The notes under the pieces: generated by a model
The model's database searches: none
What the model was told of the DNA's origin: nothing
The model's input: the letters and a program-made list of their open reading frames with translations, nothing else
Made by a program: the position numbers and the translations under genes
Shown here: one piece after another, positions 1 to 8,279 of the stretch
How the letters are laid out: the number at the start of each line of letters is the position of its first letter
Numbering within the stretch: position 1 is the stretch's first letter
Assembly: GCA_910578405.1 (NCBI GenBank)
Contig: CAJTQO010000025.1
Location: 4,195 to 51,347 of the forward strand
Length of the DNA stretch: 47,153 bases
Direction of reading: 5' to 3'
Source of the DNA: an uncultured Lachnospiraceae bacterium
GTDB lineage: Bacteria; Bacillota; Clostridia; Lachnospirales; Lachnospiraceae

Positions 1-299
1 ATTTAGTGGTGTTGTTCTATTTCTTTTCTATGACAACGAAAGTGGCGGCAGAGAATTCTTTATATATAATTTTATTTTCCCAGGCAGCCAGCCTTTTATC
101 TTCGGTTGTGACAAGGAGCGTCCCGGAATTTGAGCCGGTTATGCTGGCGTTTATGGTAATTGGCGGCATTTCCGGAGGGATTGCAGGGAGGGCTTTGAAT
201 AAGAAAATTTCGGAACGAACCGTGGATAAACTTTTCATTGGTTTGATGGTTGTTATAATTTTTATAAATATTTATAATACTTTTCTTTATATGAAATAG
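1..299 (+). CDS. TauE/SafE family membrane permease, C-terminal part
   Basis: Only the last ~99 codons are inside the window; the reading frame is open to the left edge, so the real start is upstream. The visible part has hydrophobic helices separated by the segment GGISGGIAGRALNKKIS, followed by a final helix rich in Ile/Val. This glycine-rich turn plus a basic R-LNKKIS loop just before the last helix is typical of the C-terminal half of TauE/SafE (sulfite exporter-like) permeases, which move sulfonates, sulfite or other organic anions across the inner membrane. The substrate cannot be inferred from this fragment. The gene ends with TAG at 297-299 and is followed by a stretch without an intact gene. 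Confidence 0.7.
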   Translation, partial: LVVLFYFFSMTTKVAAENSLYIILFSQAASLLSSVVTRSVPEFEPVMLAFMVIGGISGGIAGRALNKKISERTVDKLFIGLMVVIIFINIYNTFLYMK

Positions 300-313
300 G
301 AGCAGGGGAACGA

Positions 314-693
314 ATGGATGACTTTTCTCACTATTTTAGAGGCTTTGGGAAGGATGTTTGCGGGCTGCTCGCTGTCCTTCTTTTTACGGCCTATGAATAT
401 GCAGGGATAATATCAGGGCGCTGTGCTATGACTTTGTGATTGTTACGACCGTTAAAGGCAGTCAGAAATTTTTGCAATAAGCTGGCTTGCAGAGCATGGC
501 AGCGTTTGTTGCGCCTGTTTTTGTCAAATGCTGTTACGAAGGGTGACAGCGGCTGTTAATCCAATGGGTGACGTTGGTCATCGGAAAACCGTTTGCTGAA
601 ACGATGCAATGGCATAATAAAACAATAGGAAAAACCTATACAATATTATTTGAAATAGGTATTTGCTATTTTCTCCTTCTGGAGGTAGACTAA
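314..693 (+). pseudogene. Decayed small membrane-protein gene (remnants)
   Basis: There is no intact gene between the TauE-like permease and the MATE exporter. After a weak Shine-Dalgarno sequence (GGAGCAGGGG), ATG codons at 314 and 318 open short frames of 41 and 30 codons. The second begins MTFLTILEALG, which reads like the first helix of a small integral membrane protein. A second fragment, in another frame (550-693), reads LLIQWVTLVIGKPFAETM and ends in a hydrophobic segment. Two hydrophobic pieces in different frames interrupted by stops suggest a frameshifted relic of one or two small membrane-protein genes. The family is not recognised. An alternative is plain intergenic DNA with chance hydrophobic frames. 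Confidence 0.3.
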
Positions 694-737
694 AGTAAAG
701 AAATAAGAAAAAGGTTTCGCCAGACAGGAGGAGAGAG

Positions 738-2126
738 ATGGATAGCGCAATGGGAAAAGAAAATAGTATGGGGACGCAGAAAATGAGCAAATTGCTTTTG
801 CTTACAGGGATTCCGCTGATGTTAAGCTTGTTTATCAATTCTTTATATAATTTTGTGGATTCCATGTTTATTTCGCGTGTTTCGGAGGAGGCGCTGACGG
901 CGCTTTCCCTGGCGGCGCCTGTCCAGATGCTCGTATCGGCGCTGGGGCTTGGCAACGCAGTGGGGCTGAATGCGGTGATTTCCAGGGCATTGGGACGTAA
1001 GGGTGCCGGAGAAGTCCGCAGGGCGGCGGATGCTTCTATTTTTATTGCCCTATGTTCTTCGATATGGATTGCCATAATGGGTTTATTGATTGTAAAGCCA
1101 TATTTTAGTTGGCAGGCAGGTGGGAATGAGGTGATTGAGGAATATGGCGTTGCGTATCTGACGGTATGTATGCTGTTTTCCTTCGGGCAGATGGGGCAAT
1201 GGGTTTTTGACCGTTTTGTCATTGCAAGCGGGCGTTCGGGCTTGTTTCTGTTTACTCTGTCGGCGGCTTCCATAACCAATCTGATTCTGGATCCGGTTTT
1301 TATATTTGGCTGGTTTGGACTGCCGGAAATGGGAACGTTGGGGGCGGCTGCCGCTACTGTTATTGGACAGACGGTTGGCATGGCGGCAGGGATTTTCATT
1401 AACCGTCGCTGGAACCGGGAAATCCCCTTTGGCTTTACCATCCGCCCGGATATGCAGAGCGTAAAAACGATTTTAAAGGTAGGCATACCTTCTACGCTCG
1501 TACAGGTATTGACTTCTTTTGTTGGCATTATGCTGAATTCCATTCTGTTAGCTTTTTCCGCCACTGCAGTGGCAGTATATGGTATTTGCACGCGCATTTA
1601 TGGTATCTGTTCCGTAGGAGTGCATGGCGTTAATAATGGATTAATCCCGGTGGTTGCTTATAATTACGGGGCATATAAAACGGAACGGATTTCCAGCGCG
1701 GTGAAATGGGCGATGGTTTATGGGGCTTTGTTTTATCTGGTTTTTTTTGCAGCCTTGGAGCTGTTTCCGGCGTCTGTGCTTCAAATTTTTGAAGTATCGG
1801 AACATATGCTGGAAATCGGCGCGCCGGCTTTGCGTATTCTTGGGTTGTCATGGTTTCTTGCCATCCCCGGCCTTGTAGTGGCTGCGGGGCTGCAGGGTTT
1901 GTCCATGGGGATGGGCAGTATGGCAATTACGATGGTCAGACAGGCAATCCTGCCGTTGGCATTTGCGCTGTCACTAAAGGGTTTCGGGAACCAGAACCTG
2001 ATATGGGTTTCTTTTATCCTGGCAGAACTGGCAGGCATACCGTTGGCTTTCTATCTTTGGAAAAGAGGGACTTCGCAGATTGCCTCCCCTACTGTGTATA
2101 AAGTACAGGAGGTTTGTAATTCATAG
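738..2126 (+). CDS. MATE family efflux transporter
   Basis: A 462-residue polytopic membrane protein with about twelve hydrophobic segments arranged as two related halves. The first half starts LLLLTGIPLMLSLFINSLYNFVDSMFISR, the hallmark start of MATE (multidrug and toxin extrusion) carriers of the NorM/DinF type; the second half contains GIPSTLVQVLTSFVGIMLN, which is the same pattern repeated. MATE proteins export cationic drugs or metabolites in exchange for Na+ or H+. Length matches the family (about 440-470). The ATG at 738 is preceded by GGAGGAGAGAG. The gene stands alone and is followed by a stem-loop at 2250-2287. The substrate cannot be told from sequence. Confidence 0.9.
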   Translation: MDSAMGKENSMGTQKMSKLLLLTGIPLMLSLFINSLYNFVDSMFISRVSEEALTALSLAAPVQMLVSALGLGNAVGLNAVISRALGRKGAGEVRRAADASIFIALCSSIWIAIMGLLIVKPYFSWQAGGNEVIEEYGVAYLTVCMLFSFGQMGQWVFDRFVIASGRSGLFLFTLSAASITNLILDPVFIFGWFGLPEMGTLGAAAATVIGQTVGMAAGIFINRRWNREIPFGFTIRPDMQSVKTILKVGIPSTLVQVLTSFVGIMLNSILLAFSATAVAVYGICTRIYGICSVGVHGVNNGLIPVVAYNYGAYKTERISSAVKWAMVYGALFYLVFFAALELFPASVLQIFEVSEHMLEIGAPALRILGLSWFLAIPGLVVAAGLQGLSMGMGSMAITMVRQAILPLAFALSLKGFGNQNLIWVSFILAELAGIPLAFYLWKRGTSQIASPTVYKVQEVCNS

Positions 2127-2477
2127 AAAGAGGAAAGTCTGAGTGAATGACATTTAGCGAGTGGGATGGTTTTGCCTGTAAAGCATAGCGGCGGGGAGGA
2201 GTGGGGGAGCGGCTGCACAGTACGGGAAAAAGAGTTTTTCAGTGACGAAAAAACAGCGTCCAGGCCAGAGGGTTTGGGCGCTGTTTTCGTTGTGGAAAAG
2301 CAAAGCATAGCGGAGTGGCTTTGTATGGAATAAAAAAGGCGCGTCGCCGTAAAGCCAGCCATAAAACCAAAGCTTGATAAAGAAAGCGTTTTTGTATATA
2401 ATAAAACCCAACCGGCGAATATGGAAACATAAGGATATCCGGAAAAGTGTGAATGGGAAAGGAGCAGGGAGAAGATA
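2127..2477 (+). other. Intergenic stretch, terminator and leader of the lipoprotein gene
   Basis: About 350 bases without a convincing gene. It holds one stem-loop (2250-2287, listed separately) and then an AT-richer stretch (2340-2440) leading into the GGAG-type ribosome binding site of the lipoprotein at 2478. Long minus-strand frames here have no ribosome binding site and no recognisable family, so I treat them as chance. Confidence 0.5.
2250..2287 (+). terminator. Candidate intrinsic terminator after the MATE gene
   Basis: AAAACAGCG (2250-2258) is the exact reverse complement of CGCTGTTTT (2279-2287), with a 20-base loop. The 3' arm ends in four T residues. The loop is long and the T-run short, so this is a moderate candidate. 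Confidence 0.45.
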
Positions 2478-3059
2478 ATGAAAAAGGCAAAGATGCTGTT
2501 ACTGGCGGCAATTATGATTTTAGCCGTGACTGGCTGCGGCGGGAAACAGGAGGGGAATGGGGAGGGTTCTGGCGGCGGAGAATCCAAGTATGCCCAATCC
2601 GTGGAAGTATTGAATGAGGTAGTGAAGGTTTACGGAGAGGACGAACTGTTTGCCATGTATGGCGGAAACCAGGAAAATGCAGTGATGGACGCGCCGGGCA
2701 GTTTTGATATCAGCAAGACGCAGGAACTGGAGTATACCTTAGGATTCCCGCTGGATCAGCTTGATAAGGTAGAAGATGCGGCGTCCATGGTGCATATGAT
2801 GAATGCAAATACCTTTACCGGAGCCGTTTACCATTTAAAGGAAGGCGAGGATATGGACGCTTTCGCAGAGGCGGTAAAGTCCTGTATCCTGGCGAAGCAA
2901 TGGGTGTGCGGCCAGCCGGAAACGCTGGTGGTGATTAACGTGGATGGAAGATATGTAATCACGGCATATGGCGTAGCGGAACTGATTGAAGTGTTTAAGG
3001 GCCATGCACTGTCTGCGCTGGAAGGAGCCCAGGTCATTACGGAAGCGCCGATTGTGTAA
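2478..3059 (+). CDS. DUF4358-type lipoprotein
   Basis: A 193-residue secreted lipoprotein. The N-terminus MKKAKMLLLAAIMILAVTGC is a lipoprotein signal peptide with a lipobox (VTGC, Cys20), followed by a glycine/glutamate-rich linker and a compact domain of about 150 residues. The domain layout, and its position directly upstream of an MBOAT acyltransferase and a DHHW protein, match the DUF4358 lipoproteins that accompany such pairs in clostridia. That family assignment is from memory of the context rather than from a diagnostic motif. The protein would sit on the outer face of the membrane, possibly as a partner of the acylation machinery. The downstream gene follows after 35 bases, consistent with one operon. 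Confidence 0.65.
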   Translation: MKKAKMLLLAAIMILAVTGCGGKQEGNGEGSGGGESKYAQSVEVLNEVVKVYGEDELFAMYGGNQENAVMDAPGSFDISKTQELEYTLGFPLDQLDKVEDAASMVHMMNANTFTGAVYHLKEGEDMDAFAEAVKSCILAKQWVCGQPETLVVINVDGRYVITAYGVAELIEVFKGHALSALEGAQVITEAPIV

Positions 3060-3094
3060 AGTTTGGCAATTCTTTTAAGCCGGGGAGAAAGCGT

Positions 3095-4492
3095 ATGTTG
3101 TTTTCAAGCATTACTTTTTTATATTATTTTTTACCGCTGGCGATTGCCTGTTATTTTGTAAGCCCCCAAAAGATTCGAAACGGAGTTCTTCTGGCAGCCA
3201 GCCTTGTTTTTTACGGATGGGGGGAACCGAAGTATGTGCTGTTAATGGGAATTTCCATTGTGCTTGGGTACATCTTTGGACTGTTGGTGGAAAAGTACAG
3301 GGGAGGAAAGGCCGGGAAGGCATTATGCCTGCTTTCTGTCGGTATAAGCCTTTCTTTCCTGCTTTGCTTTAAATATGCGGATTTTTTTATCCAAAATGCA
3401 AATGCGCTGGCAGGGGCTTCGTTTCCTTTGCTCCATTTGGCATTGCCGGTGGGCATCAGTTTTTATACTTTCCAGTTAATCAGTTATACCATAGATGTGT
3501 ACCGGGGGGAGGCGGCCCAAAAGAATTTATTGCGCCTTGCGGTTTATGTGGCTATGTTCCCACAGTTGATTGCAGGGCCGATTGTACGGTACAGCGATAT
3601 TGCAGGCCAGCTTTCTGACAGGGTGCATTCCTGGCATGGGGCGGCCTGTGGGATTCGCCGTTTTGTCATTGGCCTGGCCAAGAAAATCCTGTTAGCCAAC
3701 CAGTTGGGAGAGCTGTGCAGCGTCTTCCGGGCTTCGGGGGAGAAGTCTGTGCTGTTTTACTGGATGTATGCCATTGCTTTTGCCCTGCACATATACTTTG
3801 ATTTTTCCGGGTATAGCGATATGGCCATTGGGTTAGGCAGGGTGTTTGGCTTCCGTTTTTTAGAAAACTTCGATTATCCTTATATTTCCGCCAGCATAAC
3901 GGAATTCTGGCGGCGGTGGCATATTTCCCTGGGGACATGGTTCCGGGATTATGTCTATATTCCTTTGGGCGGGAACCGCAGGGGACGGGGCAGACAGCTA
4001 TTTAACATTTTAACCGTGTGGATGCTGACCGGATTCTGGCATGGGGCGGCTTGGAATTTTGTTCTATGGGGGCTGCTTTTTGCCGCGCTTCTTATGGTGG
4101 AAAAGCTATGGCTGTTGAAAAGGCTGGAAAAAAGCCGTATCCTGTCCCACATCTATACGTTGTTTTTTGTAATGGCCAGCTTTGTAGTCTTCCATGCGGA
4201 AGATTTGGGGCAGGCTTTTTCCGATTTGGCAGGGCTGTGGGGAGCCGGAGGAATCCCCCTTGTTTCCAGGGAAGCGGTTTACTGCCTGCGCAGTTTCGGA
4301 GTCATCCTTCTGGCCGGAGGGATTGGAGCGACGCCCGTCATACGGGACGGGATAAGGAAACTGTTTAAAAGCCCTGTATGGGGCAGGGTTTTGTATGCCA
4401 TGGAACCGATTGCGTTATCTGTGCTGCTGATTGTTATGACGGCTTATCTGGTGGATGGGTCTTTCAACCCGTTTCTGTACTTTCGGTTTTGA
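3095..4492 (+). CDS. MBOAT family O-acyltransferase (AlgI/PatA-like)
   Basis: A 465-residue multi-pass membrane protein. Diagnostic segments are YFDFSGYSDMAIG (residues 234-246), FWRRWHISLGTWFRDYVYIP (271-290), and GFWHGAAWNFVLWG (313-326), whose His316 is the invariant MBOAT catalytic histidine. Members such as AlgI and DltB move acyl groups (usually acetyl) across the membrane and hand them to an extracytoplasmic transferase. The length fits AlgI/PatA proteins. The gene lies between a lipoprotein and a DHHW protein that would act as the outer-face partner, and the spacing (35 and 26 bases) implies a single transcript. The polymer that is acylated (exopolysaccharide, teichoic acid or peptidoglycan) cannot be told from the window. 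Confidence 0.93.
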   Translation: MLFSSITFLYYFLPLAIACYFVSPQKIRNGVLLAASLVFYGWGEPKYVLLMGISIVLGYIFGLLVEKYRGGKAGKALCLLSVGISLSFLLCFKYADFFIQNANALAGASFPLLHLALPVGISFYTFQLISYTIDVYRGEAAQKNLLRLAVYVAMFPQLIAGPIVRYSDIAGQLSDRVHSWHGAACGIRRFVIGLAKKILLANQLGELCSVFRASGEKSVLFYWMYAIAFALHIYFDFSGYSDMAIGLGRVFGFRFLENFDYPYISASITEFWRRWHISLGTWFRDYVYIPLGGNRRGRGRQLFNILTVWMLTGFWHGAAWNFVLWGLLFAALLMVEKLWLLKRLEKSRILSHIYTLFFVMASFVVFHAEDLGQAFSDLAGLWGAGGIPLVSREAVYCLRSFGVILLAGGIGATPVIRDGIRKLFKSPVWGRVLYAMEPIALSVLLIVMTAYLVDGSFNPFLYFRF

Positions 4493-4518
4493 CGGGCAGT
4501 TTGTAAGGAGGCTGGTTT

Positions 4519-5616
4519 ATGGATGCAAAAAAGAGAGACAAAGCACTGTGCATCTTATTTGGGGCGTTGTTTGCCGTTGGTTTTATGCTTTGCGTATGTT
4601 TGCCCAAAGACAGGTATTCGGAGAGCGAACGGCGTATGCTTGCCCCTATGCCGCAGCTTTCGGCCGGGAATGTGTGGAGCGGCCGGTTTATGGCTGATTT
4701 TGAAGAATATGCGACGGACGCGTTTCCTTTCCGGGATGGATTTCGCAGGGTCAAAGCTCTGATGGCCCGCCATGTGTTTGACAGGCAGGACAATAACGGA
4801 ATTTATGAGGCGGATGGTTATTTGGCCGCTGTGGAATATCCTATGAACGAAGCTTCCCTGACGAGGGCGGCGGAAAGGTTCCGTTATCTTTGTGAGAAAT
4901 ATTTGACAGAAGATAACCGGGTTTACTTGTGCGTAATTCCGGACAAAAACTGTTTTTTGGCGAAGGAGAGCGGTCATTTATCCATGGACTATACGGATTT
5001 TGAAAGGAAAATGGAAGGGCTTTTGGATTTTGCAGCCTGCATCTCCATAGCGGATTTGCTGGAAAAGGAGGATTATTACCGGACGGATACGCACTGGCGG
5101 CAGGAAAGGATTGCGGATGTGGCGGGACGGCTGGCGCAAGAGATGGGCGCGGAGATTTCTGCGGATTATGAAATCCATACGGTGGAAGAGGATTTTTACG
5201 GCGTGTACTATGGACAGGCCGCGTTGCCCCTTGCGCCGGACAAGCTGCAATATATGACAAGCGGGGAGATTCGTGCCATGACGGCATATGACTGGCAGAA
5301 TGGAAAGGAAATGCCGATTTACGATTTGGAAAAAGCAGTGGGCCGGGATCCTTATGAAATGTTCCTGTCAGGTTCCCTGTCTTTGCTTACCATCCAAAAT
5401 CCCCATGCGCAGACAGACCGGAAACTGGTGTTGTTCCGGGATTCGTTTGGCTCCAGCATCGCTCCTTTATTGGCAGAGGGGTATGCGCAGGTGGACTTGG
5501 TGGATATCCGTTATATCCAGCCGGATTACCTGGGACAGTTTGTGGATTTTGAAAACTGCGATGTGCTGTTTTTGTATAGCACGCTTGTTTTGAACCATAG
5601 CGATACGCTGCGGTAG
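4519..5616 (+). CDS. DHHW family protein (AlgX/AlgJ-like acyltransferase partner)
   Basis: A 365-residue protein with one N-terminal membrane anchor (about residues 8-28) and an extracytoplasmic SGNH-like domain. The motif YRTDTHW (187-193) corresponds to the AlgX/AlgJ/DHHW catalytic Asp-His pair, and LFRDSFGSS (305-313) supplies the likely nucleophilic serine (Ser309). In alginate-type systems such proteins receive acyl groups exported by the MBOAT partner and place them on the polymer. It follows the MBOAT gene by 26 bases with a GGAGG site, so the two should be co-translated. The polymer is unknown, and no glycosyltransferase or polymerase genes lie nearby. Confidence 0.85.
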   Translation: MDAKKRDKALCILFGALFAVGFMLCVCLPKDRYSESERRMLAPMPQLSAGNVWSGRFMADFEEYATDAFPFRDGFRRVKALMARHVFDRQDNNGIYEADGYLAAVEYPMNEASLTRAAERFRYLCEKYLTEDNRVYLCVIPDKNCFLAKESGHLSMDYTDFERKMEGLLDFAACISIADLLEKEDYYRTDTHWRQERIADVAGRLAQEMGAEISADYEIHTVEEDFYGVYYGQAALPLAPDKLQYMTSGEIRAMTAYDWQNGKEMPIYDLEKAVGRDPYEMFLSGSLSLLTIQNPHAQTDRKLVLFRDSFGSSIAPLLAEGYAQVDLVDIRYIQPDYLGQFVDFENCDVLFLYSTLVLNHSDTLR

Positions 5617-5683
5617 GGAGGCGATGCCACTGTTTAAATCCTGTAGCGGTGGGAAATAGAGCATGGAGAGAGGAGGGCCTTTA

Positions 5684-6868
5684 TGGACGCTGTCCGCAGG
5701 AAGCTTCCGATTGGGTTGGAAGATTTTGGAAAAATAAGGAAAAACGGATTTTGAAATGGCGTCTCTTATCCGCAGCTTTTTTCACCAGGCGCTTAAAACA
5801 AATGCAAGTTTACAGTTTGCAGTGTTGACAGGATGTATGAGGATTTCTAAGGAGAGTATATTTACCGGGCTGAATAATATGAATGTGCTGACGGTTACGG
5901 ATGTGGATTGCAGCGGGTATTTTGGGTTCACGGATGGGGAGGTGCGGGAACTGTTAAATGACTATGGACTGTCTGGAAAGTATAGCGCAGTGAAGGAATG
6001 GTATGATGGCTATTGGTTTGGAAATACAGAAATATACTGCCCATGGGATGTTATATGCTGTTGCAGGAAATTTCGCACAGAACCGGATATTCACCCAGAG
6101 AATTTCTGGGCCAACAGCAGCGGCAACGATGCAGTCAGACATTTCATACAAGCAGCGCAGGAAAGCGGCACGGTAAAACGTGAAATTGAAAGCTTGGTTG
6201 CGGGGGAGCTTGTGACCAGGAAAATCCATCAGGAAATCACTTATCCGGATATGTGCCATTCCATAGATAATATTTGGAGCGTTTTGCTTGCCACAGGCTA
6301 CCTGACTCAACGGGGAAGAGGCGCGGGGCGCAGCTTTCATCTTGCCATTCCTAATTTGGAGGTGCGGGAGATTTTTACCGGACAGATTATGGAGTTGTTT
6401 AAGGAAAATGCAAAACAGGATGGAAAAACGCTGGATGCCTTGTGCCAGGCGCTGCAGGAGGGGGATGCGGATTTGGCGCAGCTTCTATTCGGAAAATATT
6501 TGAAAAAGACAATCAGCATCCGTGATACTTTTGCCAGGAGAGAACGAAAGGAAAATTTTTACCATGGTATGTTGTTGGGGCTGTTTGCTTTTAAGGGGAA
6601 TTGGGCGATAGTCTCCAACCGGGAAGCAGGGGAAGGTTATGCGGATATTTTGGTGGAGATAGATGGTGAGGAGCGGAAGGGGATTGTTATTGAGGTAAAA
6701 TATGCGCGGGACGGCAATCTGGATGCGGCCTGTGGGGAGGCGTTAAGACAGATTGAGGACAGACGGTATGGAGATGCTTTTGGTGAGGAGATTAAAAAGA
6801 CGCTTAAATATGGGATAGCTTGTTATAGGGACAGGTGCAGGGTTATGCTGTCTGAGAGCGGAGGCTGA
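5684..6868 (+). pseudogene. AAA-ATPase-like / PD-(D/E)XK (DUF1703) gene with internal deletion
   Basis: Proteins of this clostridial family normally begin with a LPIGIEDF-type motif followed by a P-loop domain, and end in a PD-(D/E)XK nuclease-like domain. Here ATG 5684, after AGAGGAGGG, encodes only 22 residues (MDAVRRKLPIGLEDFGKIRK...) before a TGA. At the junction (about 5748-5756) the sequence jumps, in another frame, to MASLIRSFFHQALKTN. That continues for 370 codons through ISKESIFTGLNN, FTDGEVRELL and a C-terminal nuclease-like block (YADILVEIDGEERKGIVIEVKYA). Roughly 150 codons, including the Walker A region, therefore seem to have been lost with a frameshift. The long fragment may still be translated from ATG 5756, but without its ATPase part. 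These genes are multicopy in gut Firmicutes and often decayed. Confidence 0.75.
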
Positions 6869-6920
6869 AAGGGCAGGAAATAGCGGCGCAGAGAGAAGAA
6901 ACAGGAATTGGGTGTGAAAA

Positions 6921-7208
6921 ATGAAAGATAAAGTATATGAATATGAATCTTTGATTTATGAAGCGGACAGGCCGGGCGGCGCTTATGTTGCGTTTCCTTA
7001 TGATATCCGGGCGGAATTTGGCAAAGGCCGGGTGAAGGCGCATGTGACGTTCGATGGCGAACCTTATGACGGCAGTATCGTCAATATGGGGGTGAAGGAT
7101 AAAGAAGGCAATATATGCTATATTATTGGGATACGTAAGGATATCCGTTCAAAAATCGGGAAACGGCCAGGAGATTTGGTGCAAGTAACCGTGCGGGAAC
7201 GGGAGTAG
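6921..7208 (+). CDS. DUF1905 domain protein
   Basis: A 95-residue soluble protein. The segments GGAYVAFPYDIRAEFGKGRVKAHVTFDG and IIGIRKDIRSKIGKRPGDLVQVTV match the DUF1905 layout, a small beta-barrel often found alone or fused to YdeI-type domains. The biochemical role is not established. It is preceded by a weak site (GGTGTG) and followed by a DUF1801-type gene, a pairing seen for these folds elsewhere. Confidence 0.8.
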   Translation: MKDKVYEYESLIYEADRPGGAYVAFPYDIRAEFGKGRVKAHVTFDGEPYDGSIVNMGVKDKEGNICYIIGIRKDIRSKIGKRPGDLVQVTVRERE

Positions 7209-7276
7209 CTATGCCGCGGAAACTTGTGGTTATGCCGGAGGGAAGGGAAAGCGGCAGGGATGGAGGGAGGAAAGGG

Positions 7277-7693
7277 ATGGAGATGTGGACATGCCCCAAA
7301 TGCGGGCGTAAATTTAAAAAACAGGGGCAGGGGCATTACTGCGGGGAGAAGCCAAAGACAATAGAGGAATATATCGCGGCCCAGCCTGAAAAGGCGCAGG
7401 GGCGTTTAAGGGAAATACGGGACGCCTTGCGCACGGCCTTGCCGGAAGCGGAGGAACGGATATCGTGGAGTATGCCGACTTTCTGGAAAAAGTATAATAT
7501 TATACACTTTGCCGCGCATAAAAACCATATCGGCCTTTATGCAGGCACAGAGGCTGTAGTGGAATTTGCGGAGCAGTTGAAGGATTACAAGACAAGCAAG
7601 GGGACGATACAGCTTCCCTACAGCAAGCCGCTGCCGCTTCAACTGGTGGAGGAGATTGCCGCCTGGTGTTATGAGACGGGGAACCATCCTTGA
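7277..7693 (+). CDS. Zinc-ribbon plus DUF1801 (YdhG-like) protein
   Basis: The chosen start (138 residues, MEMWTCPKCGRKF) has a strong GGAGGGAGG site 6 bases upstream; an in-frame ATG at 7211 lacks one. Residues 6-20 form a C-x2-C-x10-C-type zinc ribbon (CPKCGRKFKKQGQGHYC). The rest matches DUF1801 (IEEYIAAQPEKAQGRLREIRDALR, then a buried IHFAAHKNHIGLYAG core and KGTIQLPYSKPLPLQLV), the fold of the YdhG/Fra-like proteins proposed to be iron-binding chaperones. The function is unproven. Fusion with the ribbon suggests metal or nucleic-acid binding. Confidence 0.8.
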   Translation: MEMWTCPKCGRKFKKQGQGHYCGEKPKTIEEYIAAQPEKAQGRLREIRDALRTALPEAEERISWSMPTFWKKYNIIHFAAHKNHIGLYAGTEAVVEFAEQLKDYKTSKGTIQLPYSKPLPLQLVEEIAAWCYETGNHP

Positions 7694-7721
7694 GAAAGTG
7701 GCATTGTGACGCACATCTTTG

Positions 7722-7790
7722 GGAAAGCAATATTCAAACATGCTTTAGAGCGTGTTTGAATATTCATTCCCCCAATCTGCACGCTCTAGG
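7722..7790 (+). repeat. Palindromic intergenic element with two competing hairpins
   Basis: AATATTCAAACATGC (7729-7743) pairs with GCGTGTTTGAATATT (7750-7764) around a 6-base loop; one position is a T-G wobble. The pairing extends imperfectly outward (GGGAAAGC against ATTCCCCC). In addition TAGAGCGTG (7746-7754) is the exact reverse complement of CACGCTCTA (7780-7788), so a second, mutually exclusive hairpin can form. The size, palindromy and intergenic position suggest a REP- or MITE-like element. It has no T-run and is not a standard terminator. Confidence 0.55.
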
Positions 7791-7891
7791 AGTGAGATTC
7801 CCGTAGTTCTTTTTGGCCGGGCAGCTAATGGATTTCAGGCACGAAGGGCAGAGGTACCCGCACAGGTGGAAATTTTTGGAGGGACTGAGAA

Positions 7892-8242
7892 TTGGAAAAT
7901 GAAAAAGTGTACCGGATGGATTTTGCAAAAGTATACCAGTTACTTGTAAATAAAGCAGTGAAAAAGGGGCGGACGAAACAAGAGGTGGATGTAGTGACCC
8001 GGTGGCTGACCGGGTATGGCCAGGAGGAATTGGATGGGTTTGGGGAAGGGGCGCTAACTTATGGCGATTTCTTCCGCAACGCCCCAGGCATGAATGAAAA
8101 GAGGGATTTGGTCAAAGGCGTTGTCTGTGGGGTACGGGTGGAGGAAATCGAAGATCCGCTGATGCGGGAAATCCGGCGGCTGGATAAATTAGTGGACGAG
8201 TTGGCAAAAGGGAAAGCAATGGATAAAATATTGCGTAAATAA
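7892..8242 (+). CDS. DUF2200 family protein
   Basis: A 116-residue protein whose N-terminal half (KVYRMDFAKVYQLLVNKAVKKGRTKQEVDVVTRWLTGY) is the signature of DUF2200 proteins, in which a VYPxYv..A.KKGRTK.EVd.vi.WLTGY pattern is conserved. Function unknown. The start is a TTG at 7892 with GGAGGG eight bases upstream; no ATG is available before the conserved block. The C-terminus is rich in charged helices (EIRRLDKLVDELAKGKAMDKIL). Confidence 0.8.
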   Translation: MENEKVYRMDFAKVYQLLVNKAVKKGRTKQEVDVVTRWLTGYGQEELDGFGEGALTYGDFFRNAPGMNEKRDLVKGVVCGVRVEEIEDPLMREIRRLDKLVDELAKGKAMDKILRK

Positions 8243-8279
8243 CGAATATGAAAATAGAGGATGGGAAAGGAGAAACAAT

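Noticed and set aside
578..1597. Long minus-strand frame (339 codons) across the MATE gene
   Set aside because: No ribosome binding site or recognisable domain; it is antisense to a clear MATE gene and results from the GC-biased codon use of that gene.
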